Shown: one piece after another, positions 46,892 to 56,130 of the stretch
How the letters are laid out: the number at the start of each line of letters is the position of its first letter
Numbering within the stretch: position 1 is the first letter of the stretch
NCBI RefSeq assembly: GCF_001625595.1
Contig: NZ_AUXT01000216.1
Coordinates: 1 to 64,000 of the forward strand
Length of the DNA: 64,000 nucleotides
From: Pseudoalteromonas luteoviolacea NCIMB 1942
GTDB lineage: Bacteria > Pseudomonadota > Gammaproteobacteria > Enterobacterales > Alteromonadaceae
Direction: 5' to 3'
The notes under the pieces: generated by a model
Databases searched by the model: none
Seen by the model: the letters and a program-made list of their open reading frames with translations, nothing else
Told to the model about the DNA's origin: nothing
Position numbers and translations under genes: made by a program

Positions 46892-48034
46892 TCAATTATG
46901 CGCGGCGTCTTTATTCGTTAATAAGCACAGGTCGCTTTCGATTTCTGAAAACGCCTCTTTAACCTGAGAAATTGCTTCTTCTCTCGCTACTGAACTTTGA
47001 ATAGCCTCGTCAATATGACGAAAAATAAACACCTCTTGGTCCTCATCGAGACCCATAGTTGGGATCCGAGATTCAAATAGCTCTTGCAATCTCTTAAATA
47101 TCGCCTCGTTTTGAGAGCGATTGTTGTTAAGCATGGATAACAAGCCGGTAAACTTACTATGGATTGTCTTTATCGCACCGTTAAGTTCAGACTGTTGGCT
47201 AATAAGTTGGTTTTTTGTCAAAATTGACATTAACTGCTGCTCAGTGACACTGACTATAAAGCATATGTGGTCCCGTATGCGGCCGTGTTTATCAGGGTCT
47301 TCAGATGGCATATTTAAAATCAGTACGCTGAGCAATTCATAGTTAACGAGAATTCGACTGGTAAACTCATGAAGCCGCCCTTTGGAATGTAGAATTTCAA
47401 ATAACTCAATTACAATTGGCGAGCACATCCCAGTAGAAGCAAAATGCAACCTTTCGCTGTCTACGCGCATCTCAATATTGCAACTCAAACCAAAATTGGC
47501 CAAACAACTTATCAAGGCATCGGCGAGCTCAGACACATCTTGAATCGCACCAACCTGTTCAACAAAATTGACAATTTGTCCCATTTCGCTGCTTGTAGCC
47601 ATTGCGCTAAATGCGGTGGTCGTCGCATCTTCAACTTGCTGCTCTAAGATGTCTTTTTCTAACAACATTTGCCCCAAATGCAGTAACTTTGCTTTGAGTT
47701 CACTATGACCAAAAGGCTTAACAATGTAATCTTCGGCACCTACAGAATATCCCTCCATTCGCTCTTCTACAGAACCTCTGGCTGATACAAACATTACGAT
47801 AATATGCTGCATCTTTGGGTCGGCTTTGATGGCCTTACAAACCTCATAACCACTCATTTGCGGCATACTAACATCAAGTAGAACAACTTGTGGGTCAAAA
47901 TCTCCCACAATTTCTAAACACTCATGCCCGCTGGTCGCTGTTTGCACGTCGAAATCGAGGTCTTCAAGTATTTCTTCTATGATTTCGAGATTGAAGGGTT
48001 CGTCATCCACTGCCAAAATTCGTTGTAATGCCAT
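46892..48034 (-). CDS. Response regulator with receiver and GAF-like/coiled-coil output
   Basis: 380 residues. Receiver domain at about 4-125 with DD 10-11, phospho-Asp D54 and Lys in VKPFG. The rest (about 135-380) has no DNA-binding, GGDEF, EAL or HD-GYP domain; residues about 150-290 look like a helical linker and GAF-like sensor, and the C-terminus is helical. It sits 59 bases downstream of the histidine kinase gene and is probably its partner. Output mechanism unknown; protein-protein signalling is likely. Confidence 0.8.
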   Translation of the reverse strand: MALQRILAVDDEPFNLEIIEEILEDLDFDVQTATSGHECLEIVGDFDPQVVLLDVSMPQMSGYEVCKAIKADPKMQHIIVMFVSARGSVEERMEGYSVGAEDYIVKPFGHSELKAKLLHLGQMLLEKDILEQQVEDATTTAFSAMATSSEMGQIVNFVEQVGAIQDVSELADALISCLANFGLSCNIEMRVDSERLHFASTGMCSPIVIELFEILHSKGRLHEFTSRILVNYELLSVLILNMPSEDPDKHGRIRDHICFIVSVTEQQLMSILTKNQLISQQSELNGAIKTIHSKFTGLLSMLNNNRSQNEAIFKRLQELFESRIPTMGLDEDQEVFIFRHIDEAIQSSVAREEAISQVKEAFSEIESDLCLLTNKDAAHN

Positions 48035-48093
48035 CGCTAAATATCCTTTTGAGTTTTATTACTAATAGTTATAGACACTGATCCTACCTGTCG

Positions 48094-50046
48094 CTAGTTA
48101 GTCTTGCTTCTTGGAAGTTCAATAACAAACTCAGCTCCTCCAGAATCGCTGTTTCGTGCATAGATGCACCCTTTGTGCAGCAAAATGAACTCTTTACATA
48201 TCGCAAGCCCTAACCCAGTGCCACCCGCACCACTATTTGTTTTACTACTTTGGGCAAATTTATCAAAAATATGCTCAAGCTCATCGCTTGGAATTCCGAC
48301 TCCTTGATCACAGATTGTTAGGTACAACTTGCTATCATCCGCAGATAGATAAACTTGTACTTGACTATTATCAGGGCTGAACTTCAAGGCATTACCAAGT
48401 AAATTACGTACAACCTGTACCATCTGATCTCGGTCGCAGTATATCGCCAGACTTTTATCATCCGCGTGTAAATTAATGGTGATACATTTTTCCATTGCCG
48501 AACCAGAAACATCCTCTATCCCCTCTTTCAGCAACAAAACAAAGTTATTATCACTGGGATTAAACGGAAATCTGCCTGCGTCCAGCTTAGAAAGATCGAG
48601 TAAATTGTTCAGCAGCATTAACAAACGCTCACCACTAGTCTCAATTCTTGAAAGGTACTTATTTAACTTTTCTTTCGGGGCTTCTTTTGCTTGAAGTTTA
48701 TCTAATCCAAACCGCGCAAAACTCAAAATAGAGTGCATCGGCGTTCGTAATTCATGAGACATATTAGCTAAAAACTCAGATTTACTGATGTTCGCCCTCT
48801 CAGCTGCGTCCTTTGCAGACTGTAACTGATAAGTTCTCGCTTGCACTTCAGCCTCTAATACTTCCTTAGCTTCTTCTAGTAGCTGTTGCTTGCGTTTTAG
48901 GTGAGCAACGTTTTTGAAGATAGCGGCGAGGGCTATTTCTCCATGATGATCGATTTCAATAAACGTGCCCATTAAAGGAATAGATAACCCATTATTTCTC
49001 GGCAGTACCAATTCACAATCAAAGTGGCGCGCAATTAAACTCGTTTCAATGCAATTTTGCAACGCTTCAACAGACTGCTTTTCAAAAAGATTAAAAATAG
49101 AATGCGCTTCTAACTCTTCGGCATTCAAGCCAAATAAGTTAAGGCAAGCATCATTTGCTTCAATGACATACCCCTTTAAGTTAAAGAGCATAATTGGATC
49201 TGGTGTATGCTTATAAATCACCCGTAACAAACTATCTCGTTCTATCAGTGCATCAACGGTATCTTGTAGCCTTTCGACAAGCTCTTGATTGTGCCGCCTC
49301 AATAGTTCGGTCTGCCACAGCTTATGCAAAGACTGTAACAACGAGTTTTCATCAACAGGCTTGGTAAGCACATCTTCAACACCTTCTCGAATAGCCTTGA
49401 GCATGTCTACTTGACTTTCTCGTGACGTCATTAGTAAGCAGCGACAATTGACTTGAACTTGGCGAACCAATTCAAATATGTCCAAGCCGGTTTCCCGCTC
49501 TAGATTGAAATCACAAATAAGTAAGTCAAATTGGCTGTGGTTTATCAGTTGCCCAACCTCTTTGCCACTACTTGCGGTCTTCACATCCAACTGAGCGCCT
49601 CGTAGGCTGACTGAGAGCTGTTTTAATCGACTGGGTAAATGATCAACCAGTAATACTTTAGGCAGTAATAGCTGCGCTTGTTCGCCAATCTCTAACACCC
49701 TTTCCAGCAATCCGGTTATTTCTTTGTTACCAAAAAAAGGGTAGATAACTATGGCATTAGATAACACACGGTTTAATTGACTGAATGCACTCAGGTGCTC
49801 TGAGTTTTCGGGTTTAGGGGCTAAGAGTATTATCTTTTCGTGCTGACTGAGTAGCTCAAGCGTCTCGAAATACTCTTGAGGGATGCCATGTGCAATGGCA
49901 ATTACATCAAAATTAGAAAACGCGATATCAGCATCTAACGACTCATAGTGAATATGTTCAACTTCACTGCCTAACAGTTCAAATAGTACCTTAATACGCA
50001 TCGCTAAAACACTATTACTATCTATGATCAAAACCTTATTCGACAT
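48094..50046 (-). CDS. Sensor histidine kinase with two N-terminal receivers (first degenerate) and PAS
   Basis: 650 residues with no membrane helix. Domain 1 (about 3-115) looks like a receiver but the phospho-acceptor position reads AIAHG, so it cannot be phosphorylated normally. Domain 2 (about 129-245) has D179 and TKPVD. PAS follows (about 272-385), a coiled coil, HisKA with His431 in MSHELRTPMHSIL, and HATPase (GNALKFSPDNSQV, DQGVGIP, GAGGTGLGLAICKEF). A cytoplasmic hybrid kinase with receivers at the front, unlike the usual C-terminal arrangement. The signal is unknown. Confidence 0.87.
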   Translation of the reverse strand: MSNKVLIIDSNSVLAMRIKVLFELLGSEVEHIHYESLDADIAFSNFDVIAIAHGIPQEYFETLELLSQHEKIILLAPKPENSEHLSAFSQLNRVLSNAIVIYPFFGNKEITGLLERVLEIGEQAQLLLPKVLLVDHLPSRLKQLSVSLRGAQLDVKTASSGKEVGQLINHSQFDLLICDFNLERETGLDIFELVRQVQVNCRCLLMTSRESQVDMLKAIREGVEDVLTKPVDENSLLQSLHKLWQTELLRRHNQELVERLQDTVDALIERDSLLRVIYKHTPDPIMLFNLKGYVIEANDACLNLFGLNAEELEAHSIFNLFEKQSVEALQNCIETSLIARHFDCELVLPRNNGLSIPLMGTFIEIDHHGEIALAAIFKNVAHLKRKQQLLEEAKEVLEAEVQARTYQLQSAKDAAERANISKSEFLANMSHELRTPMHSILSFARFGLDKLQAKEAPKEKLNKYLSRIETSGERLLMLLNNLLDLSKLDAGRFPFNPSDNNFVLLLKEGIEDVSGSAMEKCITINLHADDKSLAIYCDRDQMVQVVRNLLGNALKFSPDNSQVQVYLSADDSKLYLTICDQGVGIPSDELEHIFDKFAQSSKTNSGAGGTGLGLAICKEFILLHKGCIYARNSDSGGAEFVIELPRSKTN

Positions 50047-50251
50047 AGCAACGTCCTGTATCCATAGTAAGATCCAGTGTAGTAGAAATAAATCAAAGCT
50101 AATAAAAATTTATTGCACTAAAAAAGGTCGACCAAGCTATTCATATTACGGCACAATGCTAAACATAAAGGAGCGTATAACACGCACCAAAGGCTCCGGC
50201 TGAACTATTTTTCTTGATCTACGTATAAACATTAAAAATATGGAATACATC

Positions 50252-50785
50252 ATGATAAAACAAACAATTTTGGCAGCCGCAATCGCGTTGGTCAGCCCCT
50301 TATCACTCGCAAAATGCGACGATTTTACTAATGTAGAAATGAGAAAACTGCGCTCAAAAGACACCATCAATTTGTGCCAATTCAAAGACAAGCCGCTATT
50401 ACTAGTCAACACCGCTAGTAACTGCGGTTTCACTGGGCAATTTGAAGATTTAGAAAAGCTCCATCAAAAGTACAAGGACAAAGGCCTTGTCATTATTGGA
50501 TTTCCGTCTGATGACTTTTTCCAAGAGGAAAATGATGAAGCAGACACCGCTAAAGTGTGCTTCGTGAACTACGGTGTGACTTTCACAATGATCTCAACTA
50601 GTGATGTTAGAGGCGATGATGCCAACGCCATATTCAAGCATTTAGGTGACAAATCAGGCTCTCCAAAGTGGAATTTTTACAAATACCTCGTTTCTGCGGA
50701 TAGAAAAGAAATTCAACGCTTTGGTAGCAGAACAAAACCATTATCGGAAGAGCTAACCACTGCGATTGAAAACGAAATAAGGTAA
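50252..50785 (+). CDS. Periplasmic glutathione-peroxidase-like protein
   Basis: 177 residues from ATG 50252 (MIKQTILAAA); the in-frame ATG at 50240 is less likely because GGA lies between them at ribosome-site distance. Signal peptide ending near SLA-KCDD. Catalytic Cys in VNTASNCGFTGQ (C58) and the PKWNF motif with Trp and Asn are kept. The usual FPxNQF motif reads FPSDDF, so the Gln of the catalytic tetrad is replaced by Asp. Fold and Cys point to peroxide or lipid-peroxide reduction in the periplasm, probably through thioredoxin-type donors. Confidence 0.83.
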   Translation: MIKQTILAAAIALVSPLSLAKCDDFTNVEMRKLRSKDTINLCQFKDKPLLLVNTASNCGFTGQFEDLEKLHQKYKDKGLVIIGFPSDDFFQEENDEADTAKVCFVNYGVTFTMISTSDVRGDDANAIFKHLGDKSGSPKWNFYKYLVSADRKEIQRFGSRTKPLSEELTTAIENEIR

Positions 50786-50855
50786 AAGCATGCGTTTTTC
50801 GCACTTTTGCATTAGAATAAGGTATGAACTAAATTGAGGCAAGCATGGAGAGAAC

Positions 50856-51137
50856 ATGACATTAGCAAGTGCAAGACATATTTTAGTGGATAGTGAAGCG
50901 CAATGTTTAGAACTCAAAAAGAGAATAGATGACGGAGAAGATTTTACGGCACTAGCAAAAGAGTTTTCTAACTGTCCTTCTGGTCAAGATGGTGGCGCAC
51001 TTGGTGAATTTGGACCAGGTATGATGGTACCTGAATTCGATAAAGTGGTGTTTTCAGCACCATTAAACGAAGTTCAAGGACCTGTTCAAACACAGTTTGG
51101 TTTTCACTTACTCGAAGTAACAACTAGACGAGACTAA
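50856..51137 (+). CDS. Parvulin-type peptidyl-prolyl isomerase (PpiC-like)
   Basis: 93 residues, a single parvulin domain. ASARHILV, DFTALAKEFSNCPSGQDGGALGEFGPGMMVPEFDKVVF and TQFGFHLLEV match E. coli PpiC. No signal peptide, so cytoplasmic. Catalyses cis-trans isomerisation of prolyl bonds. Monocistronic. Confidence 0.94.
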   Translation: MTLASARHILVDSEAQCLELKKRIDDGEDFTALAKEFSNCPSGQDGGALGEFGPGMMVPEFDKVVFSAPLNEVQGPVQTQFGFHLLEVTTRRD

Positions 51138-51304
51138 TTTCACAGTGGGCAATCTAGCAGCACGCTAACATTGCCCCAATATACAAGCACCTTTTCATTG
51201 CTTCCAAACCTCTCTAACAAAACCTTTTATTATATTCACGTATACTTTGACCATTCTATTTGTCATGCTACCTTTTTTAGCAATTGATGAATAAGGGAAT
51301 AACA

Positions 51305-51883
51305 ATGATTTTATACGGCTCTAATACCTCTCCTTACGTGAGAAGGTTGCGTATGTACTGCACACTGCACGAATTGTCTTATGAATATAAAACATTGAAC
51401 ATATTCGACCCAGAAGAACGTAAAGTGTTGATTGAGCACAACCCCGCAAGAAAAATTCCATTTTTGGTGTGTGGAGAACAAGTGATAAATGACTCCAATG
51501 TTATCGCTCGATATCTACAAGATAAATTTTCTTTACCACATTTAAATTGGGCGCAAGAGAATTTGCTAACTTCCATCAATGCATGCAACGATTCATTAGT
51601 TGAAATATTACTTGGTCAACGTTCAGAGCTAGATACTCAGGCAGATGTATTATTCTTTAATTTGCAGCGTGAAAGAATAACTGAAACATTGTCCTATTTA
51701 GATAAGCAATGTACGACAGATGTATTTTTGAACTGCGAGTATTTGCAAATCAGTTTATACTGCCTGTTAGACTGGATCCAATTCAGAAATCTGGCTGACC
51801 TATCTGGCTTTAATGGTCTATTAAGTCACATAGAAAAATGGCAGACGCAAGTAAGTGCACAAGAAACGGATCCTCGCAGCTAA
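51305..51883 (+). CDS. Glutathione S-transferase family protein
   Basis: 192 residues from ATG 51305, which has AAGGGA 7 bases upstream; an ATG at 51284 is in frame but unsupported. N-terminal thioredoxin fold with SNTSPYVRRLRMYCTL, KIPFLVCGEQVINDSNVIARYL (cis-Pro and Ser of the glutathione site). The helical C-terminal domain is divergent. Substrate unknown; it resembles the YfcF/YibF-type bacterial GSTs. Followed 20 bases later by the DUF2750 gene on the same strand. Confidence 0.8.
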   Translation: MILYGSNTSPYVRRLRMYCTLHELSYEYKTLNIFDPEERKVLIEHNPARKIPFLVCGEQVINDSNVIARYLQDKFSLPHLNWAQENLLTSINACNDSLVEILLGQRSELDTQADVLFFNLQRERITETLSYLDKQCTTDVFLNCEYLQISLYCLLDWIQFRNLADLSGFNGLLSHIEKWQTQVSAQETDPRS

Positions 51884-51903
51884 TTTTTTAACTGGTAAAT
51901 AAT

Positions 51904-52254
51904 ATGAATGATCTTGAGTTAGAATCAGAAGTGGTCAACTTTGTAACTATCGTAAAGCAAAGTGAGCAGGTATGGGCCCTTGGAGCAGAAGACGGCGGCT
52001 TTGTAATTGTTGAATCAAATCAATTCGAAGAATCTGACGTGTTATTATTATGGGCTGACGAGTCTGCTGCATTGGAGCAATGCAAAGACGAATGGGATGA
52101 ATTCAAACCGATCTCAATCAATCTAGATTCTTTCCTAGATGAATGGGTTGAAGACCTAAGAGACGATAACGCGCTTATCGGAATAAACTGGAATGACGAC
52201 AATGTGTGCGTTGAAATTGAACCAGTGAGTTTAGCTCGCGCACTCGCTGACTAA
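51904..52254 (+). CDS. DUF2750 family protein
   Basis: 116 residues, very acidic. VWALGAEDGGFVIVES, LLLWADESAALEQCKDEWDEFKPI and LDSFLDEWVEDL are the conserved pattern of DUF2750, a small cytoplasmic family without known function. Overlaps the end of the convergent VOC gene by 24 bases and probably shares a transcript with the GST-like gene. Confidence 0.85.
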   Translation: MNDLELESEVVNFVTIVKQSEQVWALGAEDGGFVIVESNQFEESDVLLLWADESAALEQCKDEWDEFKPISINLDSFLDEWVEDLRDDNALIGINWNDDNVCVEIEPVSLARALAD

Positions 52255-52623
52255 AGCGATTAATGTCCCTTCAATGGCGCGTACATACGCTTGTGTATGT
52301 ATTCCCTTCTGGCTTGGTGCAGACAATGGCTCTGCCCCAGCCGCTACAGCTTTATCATAACTGCTAGAAACATTCTCACAACCTAAAGTCAACTCAAACC
52401 CTAAAGCGGGCTGCTTTGGTTGAGAGCGAATATAGGTTTGTTTAAACTGCGATTGAGCCACCGGATGAGTTGCAAATGCCAACAAAACGGTACCCGTTTC
52501 GAGCTCTCCATAATCACCATTTTCTGTCACCGAGTGAGCGCTTAGCCCAAAAGCTTGAAAATAAAAATCTAAGACTTCTTCTACGTCATCTACATAAATG
52601 ACCGTTTTAAGAAAATGCATCAC
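52231..52623 (-). CDS. VOC-fold (glyoxalase/bleomycin-resistance-like) protein
   Basis: 130 residues with two beta-alpha-beta-beta-beta modules. TVIYVDDVEEVLDFYFQAFG begins the first module and GFELTLGCENVSSSYDKAVAAGAEPLSAP the second. Metal ligands are not all evident. The family includes glyoxalases, dioxygenases and drug-binding proteins, so the function is open. Monocistronic. Confidence 0.8.
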   Translation of the reverse strand: MMHFLKTVIYVDDVEEVLDFYFQAFGLSAHSVTENGDYGELETGTVLLAFATHPVAQSQFKQTYIRSQPKQPALGFELTLGCENVSSSYDKAVAAGAEPLSAPSQKGIHTQAYVRAIEGTLIALVSECAS

Positions 52624-52745
52624 AACAATAAGTTAAGCAAATAATACTAATAAAGCATAATTAATGAGCAGCGTAAAGAATTAAGCTCAAGCTCAGTCAA
52701 TTGAGTGTCATGGGTGAATTAAAAAAGGCGAGATGAAAGTGGCAT

Positions 52746-52772
52746 AAAAAATGGCGCATTATGCGCCATTTT
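52746..52772 (-). terminator. Terminator of der
   Basis: ATGGCGCA / TGCGCCAT with loop TTA, flanked by A- and T-runs; it abuts the der stop codon. Confidence 0.9.
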
Positions 52773-52773
52773 A

Positions 52774-54249
52774 TTATGAAGATTTATTTCTTTGCTCTTT
52801 GGTAAACGCTCTAAGCTTACGTTTTTGAGACAACGTCATCTTGTTTGTTCGCCCTGAATAAGGGTTATCGCCTTCTCTGAACTCAATTTTTATCGGTGTA
52901 CCCATAATGTTTAAGGCTTTACGATAGTAGTTCATTAAATAACGTTTATAACTATCGGGTAAATCATGAACCTGATTCCCATGGATAACAATCCTAGGCG
53001 GGTTATAACCACCTGCGTGCGCGTATTTCAATTTAACGCGACGACCACGAACCAATGGCGGCTGGTGATCAGCTTGAGCCATGTCCATAATACGTCTTAA
53101 CATTGCTGTACTAACACGCTTAGTTGCAGACTCATAAGCTTCGTCTACTGACTCAAATAAGTGTCCAACCCCTGTTCCATGCAATGCCGAAATAAAATGT
53201 AAACGCGCAAAGTCGATAAAGCCAAGCCTTCTATCTAACTCAGATTTAATACGCTCTTTTACGTAGTTGTCCAAACCATCCCACTTGTTCACTGCAATAA
53301 CGAGTGAACGACCTGAGTTAAGCGCAAAGCCTAACAGGCTAAGGTCCTGATCAGAAATACCTTCACGGGCATCAACTACCAGTAATATAACATTTGCGTC
53401 TTCAATGGCTTTAAGCGTTTTAATGACTGAGAATTTCTCAACGACATCGCTGACTTTCTTGCGCTTGCGTACACCGGCAGTATCGATCAAGACATACTCA
53501 CGTTCATTGCGCGTCATTGGAATGTAAATAGAATCTCGGGTGGTGCCAGGCATATCGTAAACGATCACCCTCTCCTCACCTAAAATTCGGTTTGTAAGTG
53601 TTGATTTACCTACATTCGGTCGGCCAATTATCGCTAACTTCACGGGTTTATCTTCAAAACCTGATTTACCTTCTTCAGGTGCTTCTTCACCCTCTAGGTA
53701 AAGCTCCGAAATGCTCTCATCACTTTGTTCAATGTCATCTTCTTGCTGAGCGAGTTCCGCAACTATCGGGCCCAATGTAGCTTCCAGAAGTTGAGTAACA
53801 CCACGCCCATGAGCCGCTGCAATTTGGTGAATGTCACCCAGTGCCAATTGATAAAATTCTGCACAGCTAGAATCCGCGTCTATGCCATCCGTTTTATTGG
53901 CAACAATAAAGCTTTTCTTTTCCTGTTTTCGCAAGTGCTGAGCAATGGCTTGATCAGCGGCGGTCATACCAGCACGCGCATCTACTAAAAACAAAACGAT
54001 ATCGGCTTCTTCAATTGCAAGAAGCGATTGTTCTGCCATCTCAGTTTCAATACCTTCTTCACTGCCATCAATACCACCAGTATCAACAACAATGAATTCA
54101 TAGCCATCGTAATCTGCCTGACCGTATTTACGATCACGTGTCAGACCAGGAAAGTCGGCGACTAGTGCGTCACGAGTACGCGTTAATCGATTAAATAATG
54201 TGGACTTACCCACATTCGGCCGCCCTACCAGAGCGATCACAGGAAGCAT
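52774..54249 (-). CDS. der: Ribosome-assembly GTPase Der (EngA)
   Basis: 491 residues with two tandem G domains: GRPNVGKST at about 8 and again at about 213, each with a DTGG/DTAG switch, and NKTD and NKWD. C-terminal KH-like domain. An acidic linker ([26 protein letters not shown]) joins the G domains. Essential for 50S subunit maturation. Follows bamB, as in E. coli, but is separated from it by a terminator-like hairpin. Confidence 0.97.
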   Translation of the reverse strand: MLPVIALVGRPNVGKSTLFNRLTRTRDALVADFPGLTRDRKYGQADYDGYEFIVVDTGGIDGSEEGIETEMAEQSLLAIEEADIVLFLVDARAGMTAADQAIAQHLRKQEKKSFIVANKTDGIDADSSCAEFYQLALGDIHQIAAAHGRGVTQLLEATLGPIVAELAQQEDDIEQSDESISELYLEGEEAPEEGKSGFEDKPVKLAIIGRPNVGKSTLTNRILGEERVIVYDMPGTTRDSIYIPMTRNEREYVLIDTAGVRKRKKVSDVVEKFSVIKTLKAIEDANVILLVVDAREGISDQDLSLLGFALNSGRSLVIAVNKWDGLDNYVKERIKSELDRRLGFIDFARLHFISALHGTGVGHLFESVDEAYESATKRVSTAMLRRIMDMAQADHQPPLVRGRRVKLKYAHAGGYNPPRIVIHGNQVHDLPDSYKRYLMNYYRKALNIMGTPIKIEFREGDNPYSGRTNKMTLSQKRKLRAFTKEQRNKSS

Positions 54250-54272
54250 AGACTACCTCTTTTTTAAACAAC

Positions 54273-54297
54273 AAAAGGCTTCGCAGTGCGAAGCCTT
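54273..54297 (-). terminator. Hairpin terminator between der and bamB
   Basis: AAGGCTTCGCA / TGCGAAGCCTT, an 11-bp stem with a very short loop, followed on the minus strand by TTGTTGTTTAAAAAA. It lies between the bamB stop and the der start, so some der transcription may need read-through or a separate promoter. Confidence 0.65.
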
Positions 54298-54321
54298 ACA
54301 AAATTTTTGACCTAGTAACTA

Positions 54322-55497
54322 CTAAGGAACTTTTATCGCACTTATCTCACCATCTCGAGTGTAGACAAATAGCTTGTCATCAACCACGATTGGCTCTACA
54401 AAAAAGCCTGAATCATCAAACTCTTGTCGTGAGACCAATGCACCAGTTTTCTTGTCTAGCCAGTGCAGATTACCTTCCTGATCACCAACCACAACATAAT
54501 CACCAGCGATTGCAGGCGCAGTTAGATACCAACCACGTAAACCCGATTGGCTCCAACGCTCTGTGCCCGAGTCTTTATCTAGAGCATAGAGCACACCTTC
54601 ACTATCTACCAAGTAAATGGTATTCAACTCAATCGTCAAATCTCGATAGCTACTGTATTCACGGTCCCAAACCACGTTGCCTGAACGTACGTCAAGCGCT
54701 GCAAGCTTGCCATTATACGCTATCGTGTAAACATAAGCACCGGATACAACCGGTTTTGTGTCTACATCAACCAAACGTTCGAATTCAGATGAGCCTTCAG
54801 CCAAAGCGATATCGGTACTCCAAGCAGAAAATCCACTTTCAGCGATGAGTACAGTTAACTTACCGCTCTCTTCGCCTACGAGCACACCGCCATTGGCAGA
54901 TGTAGGTGAACTAAGACCACGTAGCGTTAATGCTGGAACTTCTTGGTCGTAACTCCAACGCTGCTCACCTGTGTCAGGGTGAAGCGCTAATAATTTACCA
55001 GAGCCTAAGTTGACATATATTAACCCATCACCTGCGCTAGGTGTGGATAAAGCTTCACCAGGTACAGCTTTACGCCAAACGGTTTCACCTGTTTCACGAT
55101 CAAGTGCAATCACTTCACCATGCTCTGAACCGATATAGATTTTACCAAAAGCCTGTAAAATTCCGCCTGATAGCTTAGCAGAGTCATCATCGGCCCATGG
55201 CCAAAACGATGTCTCGTCACGCGTATCAACTTCCCACAACAATTCACCACTTTCTACATCAAATGCGGCAACACGCCCTTTACGTTCTGCTACAAAAAGT
55301 CGCTGGTTGTGTGTTGTAGGCGTCAAACGAGAGAAGTAATGTTCAACTCCATCTCCCAAAGACTCCTGCCAAACAGTTTGTGGATCAAACTGATTCACGA
55401 TTTCAGGTAATACAAGCTCTTCTTCATCATCACTTGAAGAACAACCCAGAAGTGACGCCATACAAAGCGCCAATGAGGCCATAGTCAACTTCTTCAT
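54322..55497 (-). CDS. bamB: Outer-membrane assembly lipoprotein BamB
   Basis: 391 residues. Lipobox LLGC with Cys19, then an eight-bladed beta-propeller of PQQ-like repeats (for example GKLLALHPDTGEQRWSYDQ and GKLAALDVRSGNVVWDREY). Subunit of the BAM complex that inserts beta-barrel proteins. Nine bases after yfgM. Confidence 0.97.
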   Translation of the reverse strand: MKKLTMASLALCMASLLGCSSSDDEEELVLPEIVNQFDPQTVWQESLGDGVEHYFSRLTPTTHNQRLFVAERKGRVAAFDVESGELLWEVDTRDETSFWPWADDDSAKLSGGILQAFGKIYIGSEHGEVIALDRETGETVWRKAVPGEALSTPSAGDGLIYVNLGSGKLLALHPDTGEQRWSYDQEVPALTLRGLSSPTSANGGVLVGEESGKLTVLIAESGFSAWSTDIALAEGSSEFERLVDVDTKPVVSGAYVYTIAYNGKLAALDVRSGNVVWDREYSSYRDLTIELNTIYLVDSEGVLYALDKDSGTERWSQSGLRGWYLTAPAIAGDYVVVGDQEGNLHWLDKKTGALVSRQEFDDSGFFVEPIVVDDKLFVYTRDGEISAIKVP

Positions 55498-55506
55498 GGC
55501 GACTCC

Positions 55507-56121
55507 TTAGTTTGACGCTGCGGCTAAATCATCCAACTTAATCTGCAACAGTGCGTTGTTGTTTGCACCATCAGCATCAATCGCTTTTTGATATTGCTCT
55601 CGCGCTTTAACTTGATCACCTTTAGACAAGTAAACGTCACCTTTAATTTCAGCAACTTGTGCAGCAAAACTAGCAGGAATAGACTTACCTAATGTCGCCA
55701 ATGCATCATCATGCTTAGATTGAGCTAACTGAACACGTGCTAAACGCAATAGCGCTGTCGCTTTTAGTTCTGGGCTCTTCACATTGTCAGCAATGAAAGT
55801 CAGCTTGCTAGCTGCTTGCTCTAACTCTCCAGCATCTACAGCCTCTTTAGCTGCGACGAAGGCTGCTAACACAGTGTAATTAGAACCTGCATTTTCAGTT
55901 AAGAAAGCATCGCTTTTTAATAATATTTCGCCGCCTTCAATTAATTGATTGTAAGCTTCTGAACTTGCTTCTGCTGATGTAATCTGGTTTTGGTTGTATA
56001 CTTTCCAGCCATATAAACCACCTAACCCCAAAACCGCACTAGCGATAAGAGGTGTACCATTTTCTTTGAAAAAGCGTTTTATTGCTTCTGCTTGTTGTTC
56101 TTCTGTTGAATAAATTTCCAT
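55507..56121 (-). CDS. yfgM: YfgM, ancillary SecYEG translocon/TPR protein
   Basis: 204 residues. Short cytoplasmic N-terminus (EIYSTEEQQAEAIKRFFKENG), one membrane helix (about 23-41, PLIASAVLGLGGLYGWKVY) and a periplasmic TPR domain. In E. coli YfgM associates with PpiD and SecYEG. Between hisS and bamB with nine-base gaps on both sides. Confidence 0.95.
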   Translation of the reverse strand: MEIYSTEEQQAEAIKRFFKENGTPLIASAVLGLGGLYGWKVYNQNQITSAEASSEAYNQLIEGGEILLKSDAFLTENAGSNYTVLAAFVAAKEAVDAGELEQAASKLTFIADNVKSPELKATALLRLARVQLAQSKHDDALATLGKSIPASFAAQVAEIKGDVYLSKGDQVKAREQYQKAIDADGANNNALLQIKLDDLAAASN

Positions 56122-56130
56122 TCTAACCTC

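Noticed and set aside
50146-50433. 95-codon minus-strand frame over the peroxidase gene
   Set aside because: A shadow of the signal-peptide-bearing plus-strand gene, which has clear motifs.
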